33,115 nucleotides of DNA from Verrucomicrobiales bacterium (GTDB lineage: Bacteria; Verrucomicrobiota; Verrucomicrobiia; Verrucomicrobiales; V1-33), in the NCBI GenBank assembly GCA_018003315.1, contig JAGNEJ010000056.1, positions 1-33,115 of the forward strand. Direction: 5' to 3'. Of the stretch, positions 16,464-25,577 are shown piece by piece; the first letter of the stretch is position 1, and every line of letters begins with the position of its first letter. The notes below the pieces were generated by a model that saw only the letters and a list, made by a program, of their open reading frames with translations, had not been told where the DNA came from and did not search any database. Made by a program: the position numbers and the translations under genes.

Positions 16464-16740
16464 GTTGGAAGGATACTTGGGTCTGCTTCGAGTGCCACTC
16501 GAAGCTGCTGGTGATACTCCTGCAACGCCCGCACCGGCACCTCGCTGGCTTGCGGTGACTCGGTCGCCATCAGCGCCGCATCGACACCACGCAACGTCGT
16601 CATGAGCTTCTGGGGCCTTCTGGTGTCCAGCGTGTCGAGAATCCGCCCCTTGGCGGGTTTGTGCTTTGCCTGATGGGCGTGACATCGAGAGCATTCGCAG
16701 ACTTCTGTTCGGAAAATTTTGAGGAATTCACCACGGTGTC
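16364..16740 (-). pseudogene. Unidentified decayed reading frame with a CxCxxCH motif
   Basis: One minus-strand frame reads as protein-like sequence: GEFLKIFRTEVCECSRCH, then AHQAKHKPAKGRILDTLDTRRPQKL, then MTTLRGVDAALM and VPVRALQEYHQQLRVALEAD. The only ATG in it is at 16603, well inside this stretch, and the C-terminal part (KKPKPKPSASS) looks like out-of-frame reading of the neighbouring small gene. CECSRCH could bind haem or zinc. The family is not recognised. The rest of the 471-bp interval 16464-16934 holds another open frame of doubtful quality and, at its right end, a possible promoter for the COX24-like gene. Confidence 0.3.
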
Positions 16741-16845
16741 CGGTTCGGCTGGGGGTTCCACGCCGTCGTGACCCAGCACCGGCACGCTTGTTGGTGGCTT
16801 CGTGGAGGAGGCAATGCAGGCTTGGGCGGTTTCCCGAATTTCCGT

Positions 16846-16873
16846 TTGCAAATCGGTGGTGACTCCCTACGAT
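16846..16873 (+). promoter_or_regulatory. Possible sigma-70 promoter for the COX24-like gene
   Basis: TTGCAA (-35-like) and TACGAT (-10-like) are separated by 16 bp, about 60 bp upstream of the COX24-like ATG. Each hexamer matches the consensus at 4 of 6 positions. Position and spacing are suitable; no experimental support can be drawn from sequence. Confidence 0.3.
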
Positions 16874-16934
16874 GCCGACTCCTTCGCCCCCCGGAGGGTT
16901 TCATTTTCATTTTTAACAGCCAACCAAAGTCACC

Positions 16935-17039
16935 ATGGGTTCTCTCAAAAAGAGACGGAAAACCAAGATCAACAAGCACAAGCGACGCAAGCGCATGCGG
17001 GCCAACCGCCACAAGAAGCGTTTGCGCTACAAGTCTTGA
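16935..17039 (+). CDS. AURKAIP1/COX24-domain small basic ribosomal-type protein
   Basis: The 34-residue, extremely basic protein starts MGSLKKRRKTKINKHKRRK and ends KKRLRYKS. This is the pattern of the tiny COX24-domain proteins found in Bacteroidota and Verrucomicrobiota (start MGSLKKRRK...), related to the mitochondrial ribosomal AURKAIP1/COX24 proteins. It is likely a small-subunit ribosome-associated protein. It is easily missed by gene callers because of its length. No strong Shine-Dalgarno sequence is seen upstream. The TPR gene follows 18 bp downstream, so they may share a transcript. Confidence 0.85.
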   Translation: MGSLKKRRKTKINKHKRRKRMRANRHKKRLRYKS

Positions 17040-17057
17040 AGCCGTAACCGTGCGCCC

Positions 17058-18926
17058 ATGCATCGCGGGCGCTTTTGGACTCAACCCTGGGCAGACAGAA
17101 TCGGCTGCGGCTCGCCATTGGCGAGTCTCGGTTCCTCGCGGGAGCGTTTTCATGGATGCGCTGCGGTCGTGGCCGTGATGGGGTGTCTGTTGGCGGGAGC
17201 AGCGGCGCAGTCTGAATTGGATGGGTTATCCGAACCCTACAGTCCACCCCCTGCATATCTGCTGCTGCAGCCTGCTGGTGAAAAACAGGCCGAGGCGCTG
17301 GCGCTTTTCTACAAGGGCAAGCGGCTGGAACGGGAGGTGGGCGGAGAGTTGACGCTGAAAACGTATCGGGAAGCGTTGGCGCTCCAGCCGACGAATGTGG
17401 CCCTGGCGGAATATCTGGCGAAGTTGCTGGCGGAGGGCGGAAAATTCACCGAGGCGCTGCAGGTCGTCGAGCAGTGTCTCGCCCGAAACCCGAAATCCGT
17501 GGGCGCTTACCTGGCAGTTTCCCGCCATTGCCTGCGGCATCACCACGATGCGGAGGAAATCAAGTCGAAGGGCATGCAGTATGCCAACCAGGCTGTGGAA
17601 AAATTCCCTGGGTCGGCCGCGGCTTACGGGCATTTGATTTCCACCTATTTCCAGGTGGCGGGCCTGCTGGAGGGGGACCCGATGGTCAAAGCCCGCGTGC
17701 TGCTGGACCGGGCGCTGCTTGCGAAGTCTGAGGAGCCGGAATTTTACCTTGCCTTGGTCAGTCAGGCCATCCGGGTTTATCCCTTGCAGGACAAGGCGAC
17801 GCGGGAAGACCACCTTGGGCGCATTCTGACCTTTGCCGACCGGGCGCTGGAAACGTCCAAGGGTGTGCCGGAGATTTTGGAACAGGTGGCGGATGTCCAG
17901 GCGCGGCTTGCCGGACAGTTGCAGATGGCCTCCCTGTTTGAAAAGGCGCTGCCCCTGCTGCGCAACGTTGTCAAGGCCAGGCCGGAAAATCTGACCGTGC
18001 GGCACAAACTGGCGGGCGCCCTGCTGCGCACCGGAAAGCAGGCGGACGCGGCGGCTGAATATGAGGAGTTGGTGAGGATCAACCCGCAGGACATGGAGGC
18101 GCACCGGGCTCTGGCGAAACTGTGCGCGGAGAAGAAGGATTTCAAAGCCGCCATGCGGCACCGTCAGGAACTCCTGCGCTGGGAAGGCGGGGCACCGAAT
18201 GATTTCCTGACGCTCACCGCCGACATGCTGGAGCAGGACCTGAACGTGGAGGCGCTGAACATGGTCAAACGGGCCCGGGCCAATTTCCCCGACGATGCCC
18301 GGTTTCCCTATCAGATGGGGCTGATCCACCGGCTGGAAAAGCGCCAGGAGGAAGCGCTCGAATGCTTCCAGGAAGCGCGGCTGCTGGCAGGGCGGCTCAA
18401 CGAAGGCAAGGAACATCAAGACAATGCCGCACTGCTGAAAAATCCGGACTTTTATTATGCATGGGCCGGGGTGGCCGCCACCGTGGGCAAGCGGAATCTG
18501 GCAGCGGATCTGTATCGCAAATCAATCGACGTTTCTCCCAAGGACCAGCCGGCCAAGATGGCCCGGTGCTACAATGACCTCGGCTACCTGTGGCTGGAGA
18601 ACGACGAAAAGCTCGAAGAGGCGGGCGAACTCATCCGGACGGCGAACCAGCTTGTCGGGGACTCGCCCGGCTACCTCGACAGCCTGGGGTGGTTTCAGTT
18701 AAAGAAAGAGAACCCAGCCGAGGCGCTCAAACAGTTTGAGAAGGCGGTGTCCTTGCTGAAAACGCCCGATCCGGAAGTATTGGACCACATGGCACAGGCG
18801 CTCTGGCAGATTGGGCGCAGGGCGGAAGCCATCGCCAAATTGGAAACGGCCGTCCGGCTGGAAGACGCCTCCGAAGCCATGCGCAAACGCCTCGCGAAGT
18901 ATCGCGAAGCGACCAAAACCCCATGA
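17058..18926 (+). CDS. Exported TPR-repeat protein
   Basis: The protein has 622 residues if translated from the ATG at 17058. The hydrophobic export segment (CAAVVAVMGCLLAGAAA) lies at ~34-50, so the true start may be later (for example the TTG at ~17121), giving a more standard signal peptide. From ~85 onward the sequence is built of tetratricopeptide-like helical pairs: ALAEYLAKLLAEGGKFTEAL, KLAGALLRTGKQADAAAEYEEL, RCYNDLGYLWLENDEKLEEA and YLDSLGWFQLKKENPAEALKQF. Such proteins are scaffolds for protein complexes, here probably in the periplasm. No enzymatic motif was seen. It follows the COX24-like gene by 18 bp. Confidence 0.85.
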   Translation: MHRGRFWTQPWADRIGCGSPLASLGSSRERFHGCAAVVAVMGCLLAGAAAQSELDGLSEPYSPPPAYLLLQPAGEKQAEALALFYKGKRLEREVGGELTLKTYREALALQPTNVALAEYLAKLLAEGGKFTEALQVVEQCLARNPKSVGAYLAVSRHCLRHHHDAEEIKSKGMQYANQAVEKFPGSAAAYGHLISTYFQVAGLLEGDPMVKARVLLDRALLAKSEEPEFYLALVSQAIRVYPLQDKATREDHLGRILTFADRALETSKGVPEILEQVADVQARLAGQLQMASLFEKALPLLRNVVKARPENLTVRHKLAGALLRTGKQADAAAEYEELVRINPQDMEAHRALAKLCAEKKDFKAAMRHRQELLRWEGGAPNDFLTLTADMLEQDLNVEALNMVKRARANFPDDARFPYQMGLIHRLEKRQEEALECFQEARLLAGRLNEGKEHQDNAALLKNPDFYYAWAGVAATVGKRNLAADLYRKSIDVSPKDQPAKMARCYNDLGYLWLENDEKLEEAGELIRTANQLVGDSPGYLDSLGWFQLKKENPAEALKQFEKAVSLLKTPDPEVLDHMAQALWQIGRRAEAIAKLETAVRLEDASEAMRKRLAKYREATKTP

Positions 18927-19029
18927 CCGGGAGCCCTCCCACACCCAGGGATGCAAGCATTCGAGCCTCGCACAGCAGACCGCGCGCTTGTTTCAGATGG
19001 GCGCGGCGACAAACAGGGAATTGAGAATT

Positions 19030-19046
19030 GGAATTATTCTAATTCC
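19030..19046. promoter_or_regulatory. Perfect palindrome upstream of sufB, candidate operator
   Basis: GGAATTA and TAATTCC form a perfect 7-bp inverted repeat around TTC. It ends 2 bp before a TTGACA element and ~53 bp before the sufB ATG. Suf operons are commonly controlled by Fe-S-sensing Rrf2-family regulators (IscR, SufR), so an operator function is plausible. The sequence does not match a site I know. Confidence 0.4.
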
Positions 19047-19048
19047 TT

Positions 19049-19075
19049 TTGACACCGGCCGAGTCCGGCTATGCT
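19049..19075 (+). promoter_or_regulatory. Candidate promoter of sufB
   Basis: A perfect TTGACA is followed, after a short 15-bp spacer, by TATGCT (4 of 6 to the -10 consensus). This would place the transcript start near 19082 and leave a short leader containing GGAG ahead of the ATG at 19100. The spacer is shorter than optimal, which lowers confidence. Confidence 0.4.
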
Positions 19076-19099
19076 GGGTGGGAACCCGGAGCCATTGCC

Positions 19100-20539
19100 A
19101 TGCAAACGTCCACGCAGAATCCTGAATTGGATGACCAAACCTTGTCCGCTGTCAACATAGACCGCTCCGTAGGGGATTTTTCCTACCCTGAGGACCACGC
19201 GTTCGATGCCGGCTACGGGCTTTCCGACAAGACGATCCACTACATTTCGGATGTCAAAAACGACCCTGACTGGGTGCGTGAATTTCGCCTGAAGGCGCTG
19301 AAAACGTTTGAGGAGAAGCCGATGCCTACGAACTGGGCGACGCGGGACTTGGATAACATCGACTTTGCGAAGATCCGGTATTATCTCGCGAAGGGGCAGG
19401 CTCCGAAGCGGTCCTGGGACGAAGTGCCGGACGACGTGAAGCAGACGTTCGAGCGTCTGGGCATTCCGGAACAGGAACGAAAGTTTCTGGCTGGAGTGGA
19501 AGCGCAGTTTGACTCGGAAGCAGCCTATTCGAACATCCAGAAGGCGATCTCCGACCAAGGGGTGGTTTTTGTCAACAGCACCCAGGGATTGAAGAAGCAT
19601 CCGGAAATTTTCCGCAAATGGTTCGGCAAAGTGATCCCCACGGGCGACAACAAGTTCAGCGCGCTGAACAGCGCGGTGTTCAGCGGCGGCAGCTTCATTT
19701 ATGTGCCGCCGGGAGTGAAGGTGAAACACCCGCTGCAGGCGTATTTCCGGATCAATTCCGAAAACTTCGGCCAGTTTGAACGCACGCTCATCATTTGTGA
19801 TGAAGGGTCGGAAGTGCTCTACATGGAAGGCTGCACCGCGCCGAAGTTTGAGACCGCCACGCTGCACAGCGCGGTGGTGGAACTGGTGGCCCTCAAGGGC
19901 GCCAAAATCCAATACGTGACGGTTCAGAACTGGAGTTCCAACGTCTTCAACCTCGTCACCAAGCGGGGGTTGGCCCACGAGGAGGCGGAAATCCGCTGGA
20001 TCGACTGCAACATTGGCAGCCGACTCACGATGAAGTACCCGGGCGTGGTCATGAAGGGGCGCAAGGCCCGGGGCGAAGTGGTGAGCATTGCCCTGGCCAA
20101 CAGCGGCCAGCATCAGGACACCGGCGCCAAGATGATCCATGCCGCCGACGAGACGACGAGCAACATCATTTCCAAATCCATCAGCATCGGCAAAGGACGC
20201 GCCTCCTACCGCGGCCTGGTGCACATTCCGAAACATCTCAAGGGATGCCGCAACAACACGGAATGCGACGCCCTGCTCATCAATACGAACAGCCGGACCG
20301 ACACCTATCCGGCCATCACCGTGCGCGGCAACCAGCACGCCACCCAGCATGAAGCCAGCGTGAGCCAGGTGAGTGCGGAACAGATTTTCTACATGCAGCA
20401 GCGCGGCTTGAGTGAAGGCGAAGCGATGAGCCTGGCGGTAAACGGTTTTGTCAATGATCTGGTGCGCGAGTTTCCCATGGAATACAGCGTGGAATTGAAA
20501 CGCCTGATCGACCTCGAAATGGAAGGCTCGGTCGGCTAA
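19100..20539 (+). CDS. sufB: SufB, Fe-S cluster assembly scaffold subunit
   Basis: The protein has 479 residues from the ATG at 19100; a TTG at 19049 in the same frame is better explained as the -35 element. It is full length for SufB. Conserved parts are [18 protein letters not shown] near the start, [44 protein letters not shown] with Cys245 (E. coli Cys254), [11 protein letters not shown] with Cys389 (E. coli Cys405) and [16 protein letters not shown] with the His-Glu pair at 417-418. SufB forms the SufBC2D complex that builds and hands over Fe-S clusters in the cytoplasm. No sufC, sufD or sufS lies next to it: a TPR gene precedes it and a sigma factor follows. Its partners must be coded elsewhere. 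Confidence 0.95.
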   Translation: MQTSTQNPELDDQTLSAVNIDRSVGDFSYPEDHAFDAGYGLSDKTIHYISDVKNDPDWVREFRLKALKTFEEKPMPTNWATRDLDNIDFAKIRYYLAKGQAPKRSWDEVPDDVKQTFERLGIPEQERKFLAGVEAQFDSEAAYSNIQKAISDQGVVFVNSTQGLKKHPEIFRKWFGKVIPTGDNKFSALNSAVFSGGSFIYVPPGVKVKHPLQAYFRINSENFGQFERTLIICDEGSEVLYMEGCTAPKFETATLHSAVVELVALKGAKIQYVTVQNWSSNVFNLVTKRGLAHEEAEIRWIDCNIGSRLTMKYPGVVMKGRKARGEVVSIALANSGQHQDTGAKMIHAADETTSNIISKSISIGKGRASYRGLVHIPKHLKGCRNNTECDALLINTNSRTDTYPAITVRGNQHATQHEASVSQVSAEQIFYMQQRGLSEGEAMSLAVNGFVNDLVREFPMEYSVELKRLIDLEMEGSVG

Positions 20540-20618
20540 TCCGCAAAGAACCAGTTTTGGGAAGTGCGGCCTGCGGGATGGTCGCAGGGAAAGCTTGGCG
20601 GAAAAGGAAGCCCGAACG

Positions 20619-20634
20619 GGGATGTTCGCATCCC
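20619..20634 (+). other. UUCG-tetraloop hairpin after sufB
   Basis: GGGATG-TTCG-CATCCC is a perfect 6-bp stem closed by the very stable UUCG tetraloop, 80 bp after the sufB stop. No T-run follows, so it may be a 3'-end stabiliser or weak terminator rather than a standard intrinsic terminator. The rest of the 196-bp interval to the next gene shows only a short GCCAGC-G-GCTGGC inverted repeat. Confidence 0.4.
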
Positions 20635-20735
20635 ATCCACAGGGCGGTGCCCGGTGATTGCCAGCGGCTGGCAAGAATTTCCATTGAGATTTCCGTCATC
20701 GCCACTGAGATTGGGCCGATCCCCGAGCGTTCCCC

Positions 20736-21458
20736 ATGCCACGCGATCCCACTCCGCCCCACGGCCCCGCTCCCACCAGATGGTCACAGGTCTGGCGGGC
20801 CGGTTTCGGTACCCCGGAGGAACAGCGCAGGGCGATGGAAGAAATCTGCCGGGCATACTGGTTGCCGGTGTTTCGCTTTGCCAGACGCCATGCGGACACT
20901 CAGGAACAAGCGGAGGATCTGGCCCAGGGATTTTTCGCCCATTTCCTGGAGCGCGACCTCATCAAAGAGGCCAATGCTGCCAAGGGTCGGCTGCGCGGCT
21001 TTGTGTTCCTGCTGCTGGAACGCTACATCATTTCCAATTTCAAAAAGACCCGGACCCAGAAGCGTGGCGGAGGGGTGGTGCATGTGCCTCTGTCAGACAA
21101 TGGTGACAGTGCCACTCCGGCAGACAACCTGACCCCGGAAAAACTGTTCAACCGCCAGTGGGCGCTCGCCACGCTGGAACAAGCCATGGAGGATACCCTC
21201 AGAGAGGCGGAACGGATGAAGAAAGAAGCCATTTTCCATGCCGTGCGATGCCAGCTCAGCCTGGATGGTTTGGAGGCGGAAACCACGGAACGATTGGCGG
21301 AGGAATTGAAGATGAGCGAAGCCGCCGTGCGGACCGCCGCCCATCGCTGGAGAAAGCGCTTCCTGGCCAACTTCCGCCAGCGGGTGGCGCTGAGCATTGA
21401 CAGCTGCGACTCCAAAGAGGTGGACGAGGAAATCAGAAATCTGCGGAGTTTTCTCTGA
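20736..21458 (+). CDS. ECF-like RNA polymerase sigma factor
   Basis: The 240-residue protein is of the same large PVC class as the factor at 8760-9476. The N-terminal TRWSQVWRAG matches that paralogue's TRWTMVLAA. Region 2 covers ~35-105 (ICRAYWLPVFRFARRHA, QAEDLAQGFFAHFLERD, LRGFVFLLLERYIISNF). Region 4 is near 190-225 (LAEELKMSEAAVRTAAHRWRKRFL). Unlike the paralogue it has no adjacent kinase. It lies 139 bp upstream of the DUF1800/DUF1501 genes on the same strand and may direct their expression; this is inferred from position only. Confidence 0.87.
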   Translation: MPRDPTPPHGPAPTRWSQVWRAGFGTPEEQRRAMEEICRAYWLPVFRFARRHADTQEQAEDLAQGFFAHFLERDLIKEANAAKGRLRGFVFLLLERYIISNFKKTRTQKRGGGVVHVPLSDNGDSATPADNLTPEKLFNRQWALATLEQAMEDTLREAERMKKEAIFHAVRCQLSLDGLEAETTERLAEELKMSEAAVRTAAHRWRKRFLANFRQRVALSIDSCDSKEVDEEIRNLRSFL

Positions 21459-21597
21459 GGCATTCCCCCCCGGCGTGGCCTCCGGCAAACATTTCCCTTC
21501 CCCCGAACATCACAAAACGCGTCCGTTCCGTTAAAACAGGAATGAGTCCAGCGCGGACCAGCGCTGACGCAACGCACCACCACCAGCAATTTCTGCC

Positions 21598-24132
21598 ATG
21601 AAACAACGCTGCATTTTGCTAGCCTGCCTGGCTGCCACGCAATGCCCGGCGGCACTCGATCTCAATGGAAACGGGCTGAGTGATGTTTGGGAGGCGCAAT
21701 TTCAGGCGCAAAATCTGCCTGCGGTGCAGGATGCCGACGGAGATGGCTTCAGCAATGCCGCGGAGGCCATTGCGGGCACCAATCCGTTCCTGCTGCTGTC
21801 GCGTCCGGAGTTGGGGATTCAAATTTCAGGCGGGAACCAGGCGTTGTTGAGCTGGCCCACCGTTCAGGGAAAACGGTTTCAACTGCTTGCGGCGGATCAT
21901 CCCGCCGGTCCCTGGACGCCGCTGGATACCCGCACCGGAACAGGCAATCCCGCAGAACTGCAGCTTCCCGGGGATGGGCACGTCCGGCAGTTTTTTAGAA
22001 TCGGCATCACCGACCCCGACAGCGATGCGGACGGCCTGTCCGACGGGGAGGAAGCCGCTCTGGGTTTCAATCCGTCGAGCCCGCATACAGATCGTTATGC
22101 CACCGCGGACCTGCAGCGGGTTGAAGCGGGCTGGAATGCCGCCAGCGTCGTCACCGTGGCGGTCCTGGATGCGGAAATGAGCGAACGCTGGCCGGATCCC
22201 GCCGTTCTGGCGGTGCGACGGTCCGGCGGAATGCAGCCAGTGACTGTGCATTTCACGATTTCTGGAAGCGCGGCTCGGGGCACGGACTACGCCATGCCCG
22301 TGGGAGACACCATCACCATTCCCGCTGGTTGCCGCGAGGTTTGGATTGCCTGTTCCCCGCTGGCGGATGCCCTGGATGCCGAGGGCGATGAAACGATCAC
22401 GCTGACGGTGGTTCCCGGCGACGGCTATTCCCTGGGGGCGCCGGTGTCAGGGACGGCCACCCTGCATAACGAAATCGCCGCGGGACTTCCGGGTGCCAAG
22501 GCCGCCGCCCGTTTTCTGGTCCAAGCCGCCTTCGGGCCGGACCAGGATTCCGCGGCAGATCCTGACATGATTCCAGAAAATGTCGAGGCGGTCATGGCCC
22601 AGGGGTTTGGTTCCTGGCTCGACGCCCAGTTTGCCATTGCGCCGCAATACCATGAGCCGTTTGTCGCCCATGCCGCCAGCATCCCGGAGATGTATCTCGA
22701 TCCGAAAGAGGTGGCCTGGTGGAACCGCGCCCTAGGCACGGCCGCCCTTTACCCCGGCGGGCCCGCAGCCCAGCATGATCCCCTGCGCCAGCGCATGGCC
22801 TTCGCGTTGAGTCAAATTTTTGTGGTTTCCGACCGTCCGGAAACGCTGGCGGTCGAATACCAGGGCATGGCGAACTACTACGATCTGTTGGTTAGGAACG
22901 CCTTTGGAAATTTCCGCACCCTCCTGTTCGACGTTGCCACGCATCCGGTCATGGGATTCTACCTCACCCACGTAAAAAACCGGAAGGCAAACCCGGCGGC
23001 AGGCACTTTTCCGGATGAAAATTTCGCCCGCGAAGTGATGCAGTTGTTCTCCATTGGCCTGTGGGAATTGAATGCTGACGGCACCCGCAGGCTGGATGCG
23101 CAACACCAGCCGATCCCCACCTACACCAACCAGGACATCACCCAGTTCGCACGCGCCTTCACAGGACTGAGTTACGGACCCGCTGCGAACACCAATTTCG
23201 ACATTTATCCGAACCCGCCCCAATGGATTGTTCCCATGCGGGGATTCGATGCGCACCACGACCTGGCCGAAAAGCACCTGCTGCGCGGGACGATCCTGCC
23301 GGCACGGGTGGCCAGCAACCCGGACACCGGGGCGGCTACGCTGCTCGATGTCCATGCCGCCATCGACAATCTGTTCAACCACCCCAACGTCGGTCCATTC
23401 ATCGGGCGCCAGTTGATTCAAAGGCTGGTCACCTCAAATCCATCGCCTGCCTATGTCGGGCGGGTCGCCGCGGCCTATGCCGATGATGGCGCCGGCGTTC
23501 GCGGGAACCTGAAGGCCGTCATCAAGGCAATCCTGCTGGACCCGGAGGCGCGCGACGGAGCCAAACTCTCGGATCCGGCCTGGGGAAAGGCCCGCGAGCC
23601 CTTTTTGCGCTGCGTAAACTACGCCCGCGCCTTCAACGCCAAGCCTGCCGGAGTCGATTTTTACCAGTTGGACGCCTTCCAGTTCGACCAGCAGCAGGAA
23701 CCCTACAAGTCCCCCAGTGTCTTCAATTTCTACCTGCCCAACTACTCGCCGCCGGGCCTCGTGGGAGAGGCTGGCCTGTTCGCCCCGGAATTCCAGATCC
23801 TCAATGCCACCACGGCTGTTTCGTCGCCGAATTATTTCTACAATTCCCTCGCTGACCGCGACCTGCACCGCTGGGGAACCGCAGATCCCGCCCGCACGGT
23901 GCGGCCAAATTTCACTGCGGAAACCGCCCTTGCCGCAGCCGACATCGACGCGCTCATCCGCCGCCTCGACCTCCATCTGACTTGCGGACTGCTCTCCCCG
24001 CGGGAATTTCAGATCATCCGCGAGGCGGTCGCCCGGGTGGATGCCAGCGTTTCTTTCAACTGGCAGGCAGAGCGCGTCAATCTGGCCGTCTATCTCATGC
24101 TCACATCTCCGGAATTCTGCATCCTGCGCTAG
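21598..24132 (+). CDS. Exported DUF1800 protein with calcium-binding repeats and a Calx-beta-like domain
   Basis: The 844-residue protein has a signal peptide (MKQRCILLACLAATQCPAA). It then shows Asp-rich thrombospondin-3/dockerin-like calcium motifs: DLNGNGLSD at ~21, DADGDGFSN at ~45 and DSDADGLSD near 142. Residues ~205-290 look like a Calx-beta domain (SGSAARGTDYAMPVGDTITI, EGDETITLTVVPGDGYSLG). From ~300 to the end is DUF1800 (AARFLVQAAFGP, DPLRQRMAFALSQIFVVS, NFAREVMQLFSIGLWELN, QDITQFARAFTGL, YKSPSVFNFYLPNYSP). DUF1800 proteins are nearly always paired with DUF1501 proteins and exported; their biochemical role is not settled. The partner gene follows after 28 bp. Confidence 0.88.
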   Translation: MKQRCILLACLAATQCPAALDLNGNGLSDVWEAQFQAQNLPAVQDADGDGFSNAAEAIAGTNPFLLLSRPELGIQISGGNQALLSWPTVQGKRFQLLAADHPAGPWTPLDTRTGTGNPAELQLPGDGHVRQFFRIGITDPDSDADGLSDGEEAALGFNPSSPHTDRYATADLQRVEAGWNAASVVTVAVLDAEMSERWPDPAVLAVRRSGGMQPVTVHFTISGSAARGTDYAMPVGDTITIPAGCREVWIACSPLADALDAEGDETITLTVVPGDGYSLGAPVSGTATLHNEIAAGLPGAKAAARFLVQAAFGPDQDSAADPDMIPENVEAVMAQGFGSWLDAQFAIAPQYHEPFVAHAASIPEMYLDPKEVAWWNRALGTAALYPGGPAAQHDPLRQRMAFALSQIFVVSDRPETLAVEYQGMANYYDLLVRNAFGNFRTLLFDVATHPVMGFYLTHVKNRKANPAAGTFPDENFAREVMQLFSIGLWELNADGTRRLDAQHQPIPTYTNQDITQFARAFTGLSYGPAANTNFDIYPNPPQWIVPMRGFDAHHDLAEKHLLRGTILPARVASNPDTGAATLLDVHAAIDNLFNHPNVGPFIGRQLIQRLVTSNPSPAYVGRVAAAYADDGAGVRGNLKAVIKAILLDPEARDGAKLSDPAWGKAREPFLRCVNYARAFNAKPAGVDFYQLDAFQFDQQQEPYKSPSVFNFYLPNYSPPGLVGEAGLFAPEFQILNATTAVSSPNYFYNSLADRDLHRWGTADPARTVRPNFTAETALAAADIDALIRRLDLHLTCGLLSPREFQIIREAVARVDASVSFNWQAERVNLAVYLMLTSPEFCILR

Positions 24133-24160
24133 CAAAACCAATCAGCCTGCTCCCGCTTCC

Positions 24161-25555
24161 ATGAAAACAGGAATGATTTCCCGCCGCCGGTTCTTTGGTC
24201 AGGCCAACTGTGCCCTGGTCAGTGCCCTGCCCGCCTTGAACACCTTGCTGAACCTGAGACTGGCCGGCAGTGCTGCCGCAGCCGGGGGGGAGCCCGCTGG
24301 CTTCAGGGCGCTGGTCTGCCTGTTTCTCAATGGCGGCTGGGACTCCTTCAACATCCTTGCTCCGAAGGGAGCCGCCCACGCCGAATATGCGGCGATCCGG
24401 CAGGATTTGGCCATTCCGGATGCACAACTTCTCGGCGTCAATCCTGACAACAATCCAGGCCGTGCTCTGGGCGTGCATCCCGCCCTGCCGGGAATCCGCG
24501 ATCTCTTTGAAGCGGGCAGGCTGGCCTTTGTGGCGAACGCTGGCACCCTGGTCGAACCGGTCACCAAAGCCCACTACCAGGCAGGCCAGTTGCTGCCCCT
24601 CGGGCTGTTTTCCCATTCCGACCAGACCGAGCAGTGGCAGACCTCGCTTCCTGACAAACGCAGCAGCATCGGGTGGGGAGGGCGCATGGCTGACGTGCTC
24701 AAAGGCTTCAATGCCCAGGACAAGTTCTCCATGAACATTTCCCTAGCCGGTTCCAACGTCTGGCAGGCTGGAAACACCGTGGCGGAATATGCCATTCGCG
24801 ACACCGGTGCGGATGAACTGTTCGGGTATGCATCCGGACCATCCGGTGGCGATCTGACCCAGATACGCAGCGCGGCCATCGACAGCCAGATGGCGCTGGA
24901 ATACCAGAATTTTTTCCAGCAAACCTTCCGGCAGTCCAAAAAGGACGCCATCGCCGCCAGCGACATCTTCAATTCCGCTACCGGCAGCACGCTGCCGCCC
25001 GAGATTGTCTGGCCGTCCACCCCGCTCGGCAATCAACTCCGCATGGTGGCAAAAACGATCGCCGGGCGCAATGGTCTCGGCATGTGCCGGATGACGTTTT
25101 TCATCAACTTCGGAGGATGGGACCACCACAGCGGACTGCTGGCCAGCCAGGCGGCCATGCTACCGGTGGTGAATGATGCCGTGAAGGCGTTTTACGACAC
25201 CCTGACGGCGCTGGGAGCACAGGATGAGGTGGTGCTGTTCACGGCGTCAGATTTCGGACGCACCCTGACATCCAACAGCCAGGGGAGCGACCATGCCTGG
25301 GGCGGAAATCAATTCGTGGTCGGCGGACAGGTCAAAGGCAAACGGATTTACGGGCAGTATCCCGACCTCTACCCGGACAATCCGCTGGATGTAGGCCGTG
25401 GTCGGCTGATTCCCACGACCAGCGTGGATGCATTTTTTGCGGAGTTGGCGCTTTGGCTGGGAGTGCCGAAGGCCAGCCTGCCGCTGGTGCTGCCCAACAT
25501 TGGGCGTTTTCATGACACTTCCGGTTCCTCGCCGCCGCTGGGTTTTCTGCTGTAG
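24161..25555 (+). CDS. TAT-exported DUF1501 protein
   Basis: The protein has 464 residues from the ATG at 24161; an alternative in-frame ATG lies at 24173. A twin-arginine signal (SRRRFFGQANCALVSAL) marks it for folded export. The body shows the DUF1501 pattern, related to the alkaline phosphatase/sulfatase fold: LVCLFLNGGWDSFNIL, PALPGIRDLFEAGRLAFVANAGTL split over that region, HSDQTEQWQT, FINFGGWDHHSG and VVLFTASDFGRTL with NSQGSDHAWGG. These His/Asp-rich motifs could bind metal. It is probably in one transcript with the DUF1800 gene. A strong hairpin 23 bp after the stop likely ends the transcript. Confidence 0.9.
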   Translation: MKTGMISRRRFFGQANCALVSALPALNTLLNLRLAGSAAAAGGEPAGFRALVCLFLNGGWDSFNILAPKGAAHAEYAAIRQDLAIPDAQLLGVNPDNNPGRALGVHPALPGIRDLFEAGRLAFVANAGTLVEPVTKAHYQAGQLLPLGLFSHSDQTEQWQTSLPDKRSSIGWGGRMADVLKGFNAQDKFSMNISLAGSNVWQAGNTVAEYAIRDTGADELFGYASGPSGGDLTQIRSAAIDSQMALEYQNFFQQTFRQSKKDAIAASDIFNSATGSTLPPEIVWPSTPLGNQLRMVAKTIAGRNGLGMCRMTFFINFGGWDHHSGLLASQAAMLPVVNDAVKAFYDTLTALGAQDEVVLFTASDFGRTLTSNSQGSDHAWGGNQFVVGGQVKGKRIYGQYPDLYPDNPLDVGRGRLIPTTSVDAFFAELALWLGVPKASLPLVLPNIGRFHDTSGSSPPLGFLL

Positions 25556-25577
25556 GCTGTCCGCCCTGAAAGCGAAA

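Noticed and set aside
16600-16851. Minus-strand frame from a TTG at 16851 (TEIRETAQACIASSTKPP)
   Set aside because: Only a TTG start, low-complexity composition and overlap with the more protein-like CxCxxCH frame; no family recognised.
19049-19099. N-terminal extension of sufB from the TTG at 19049
   Set aside because: The TTG is part of a perfect TTGACA element, and the ATG at 19100 has a GGAG ribosome binding site.
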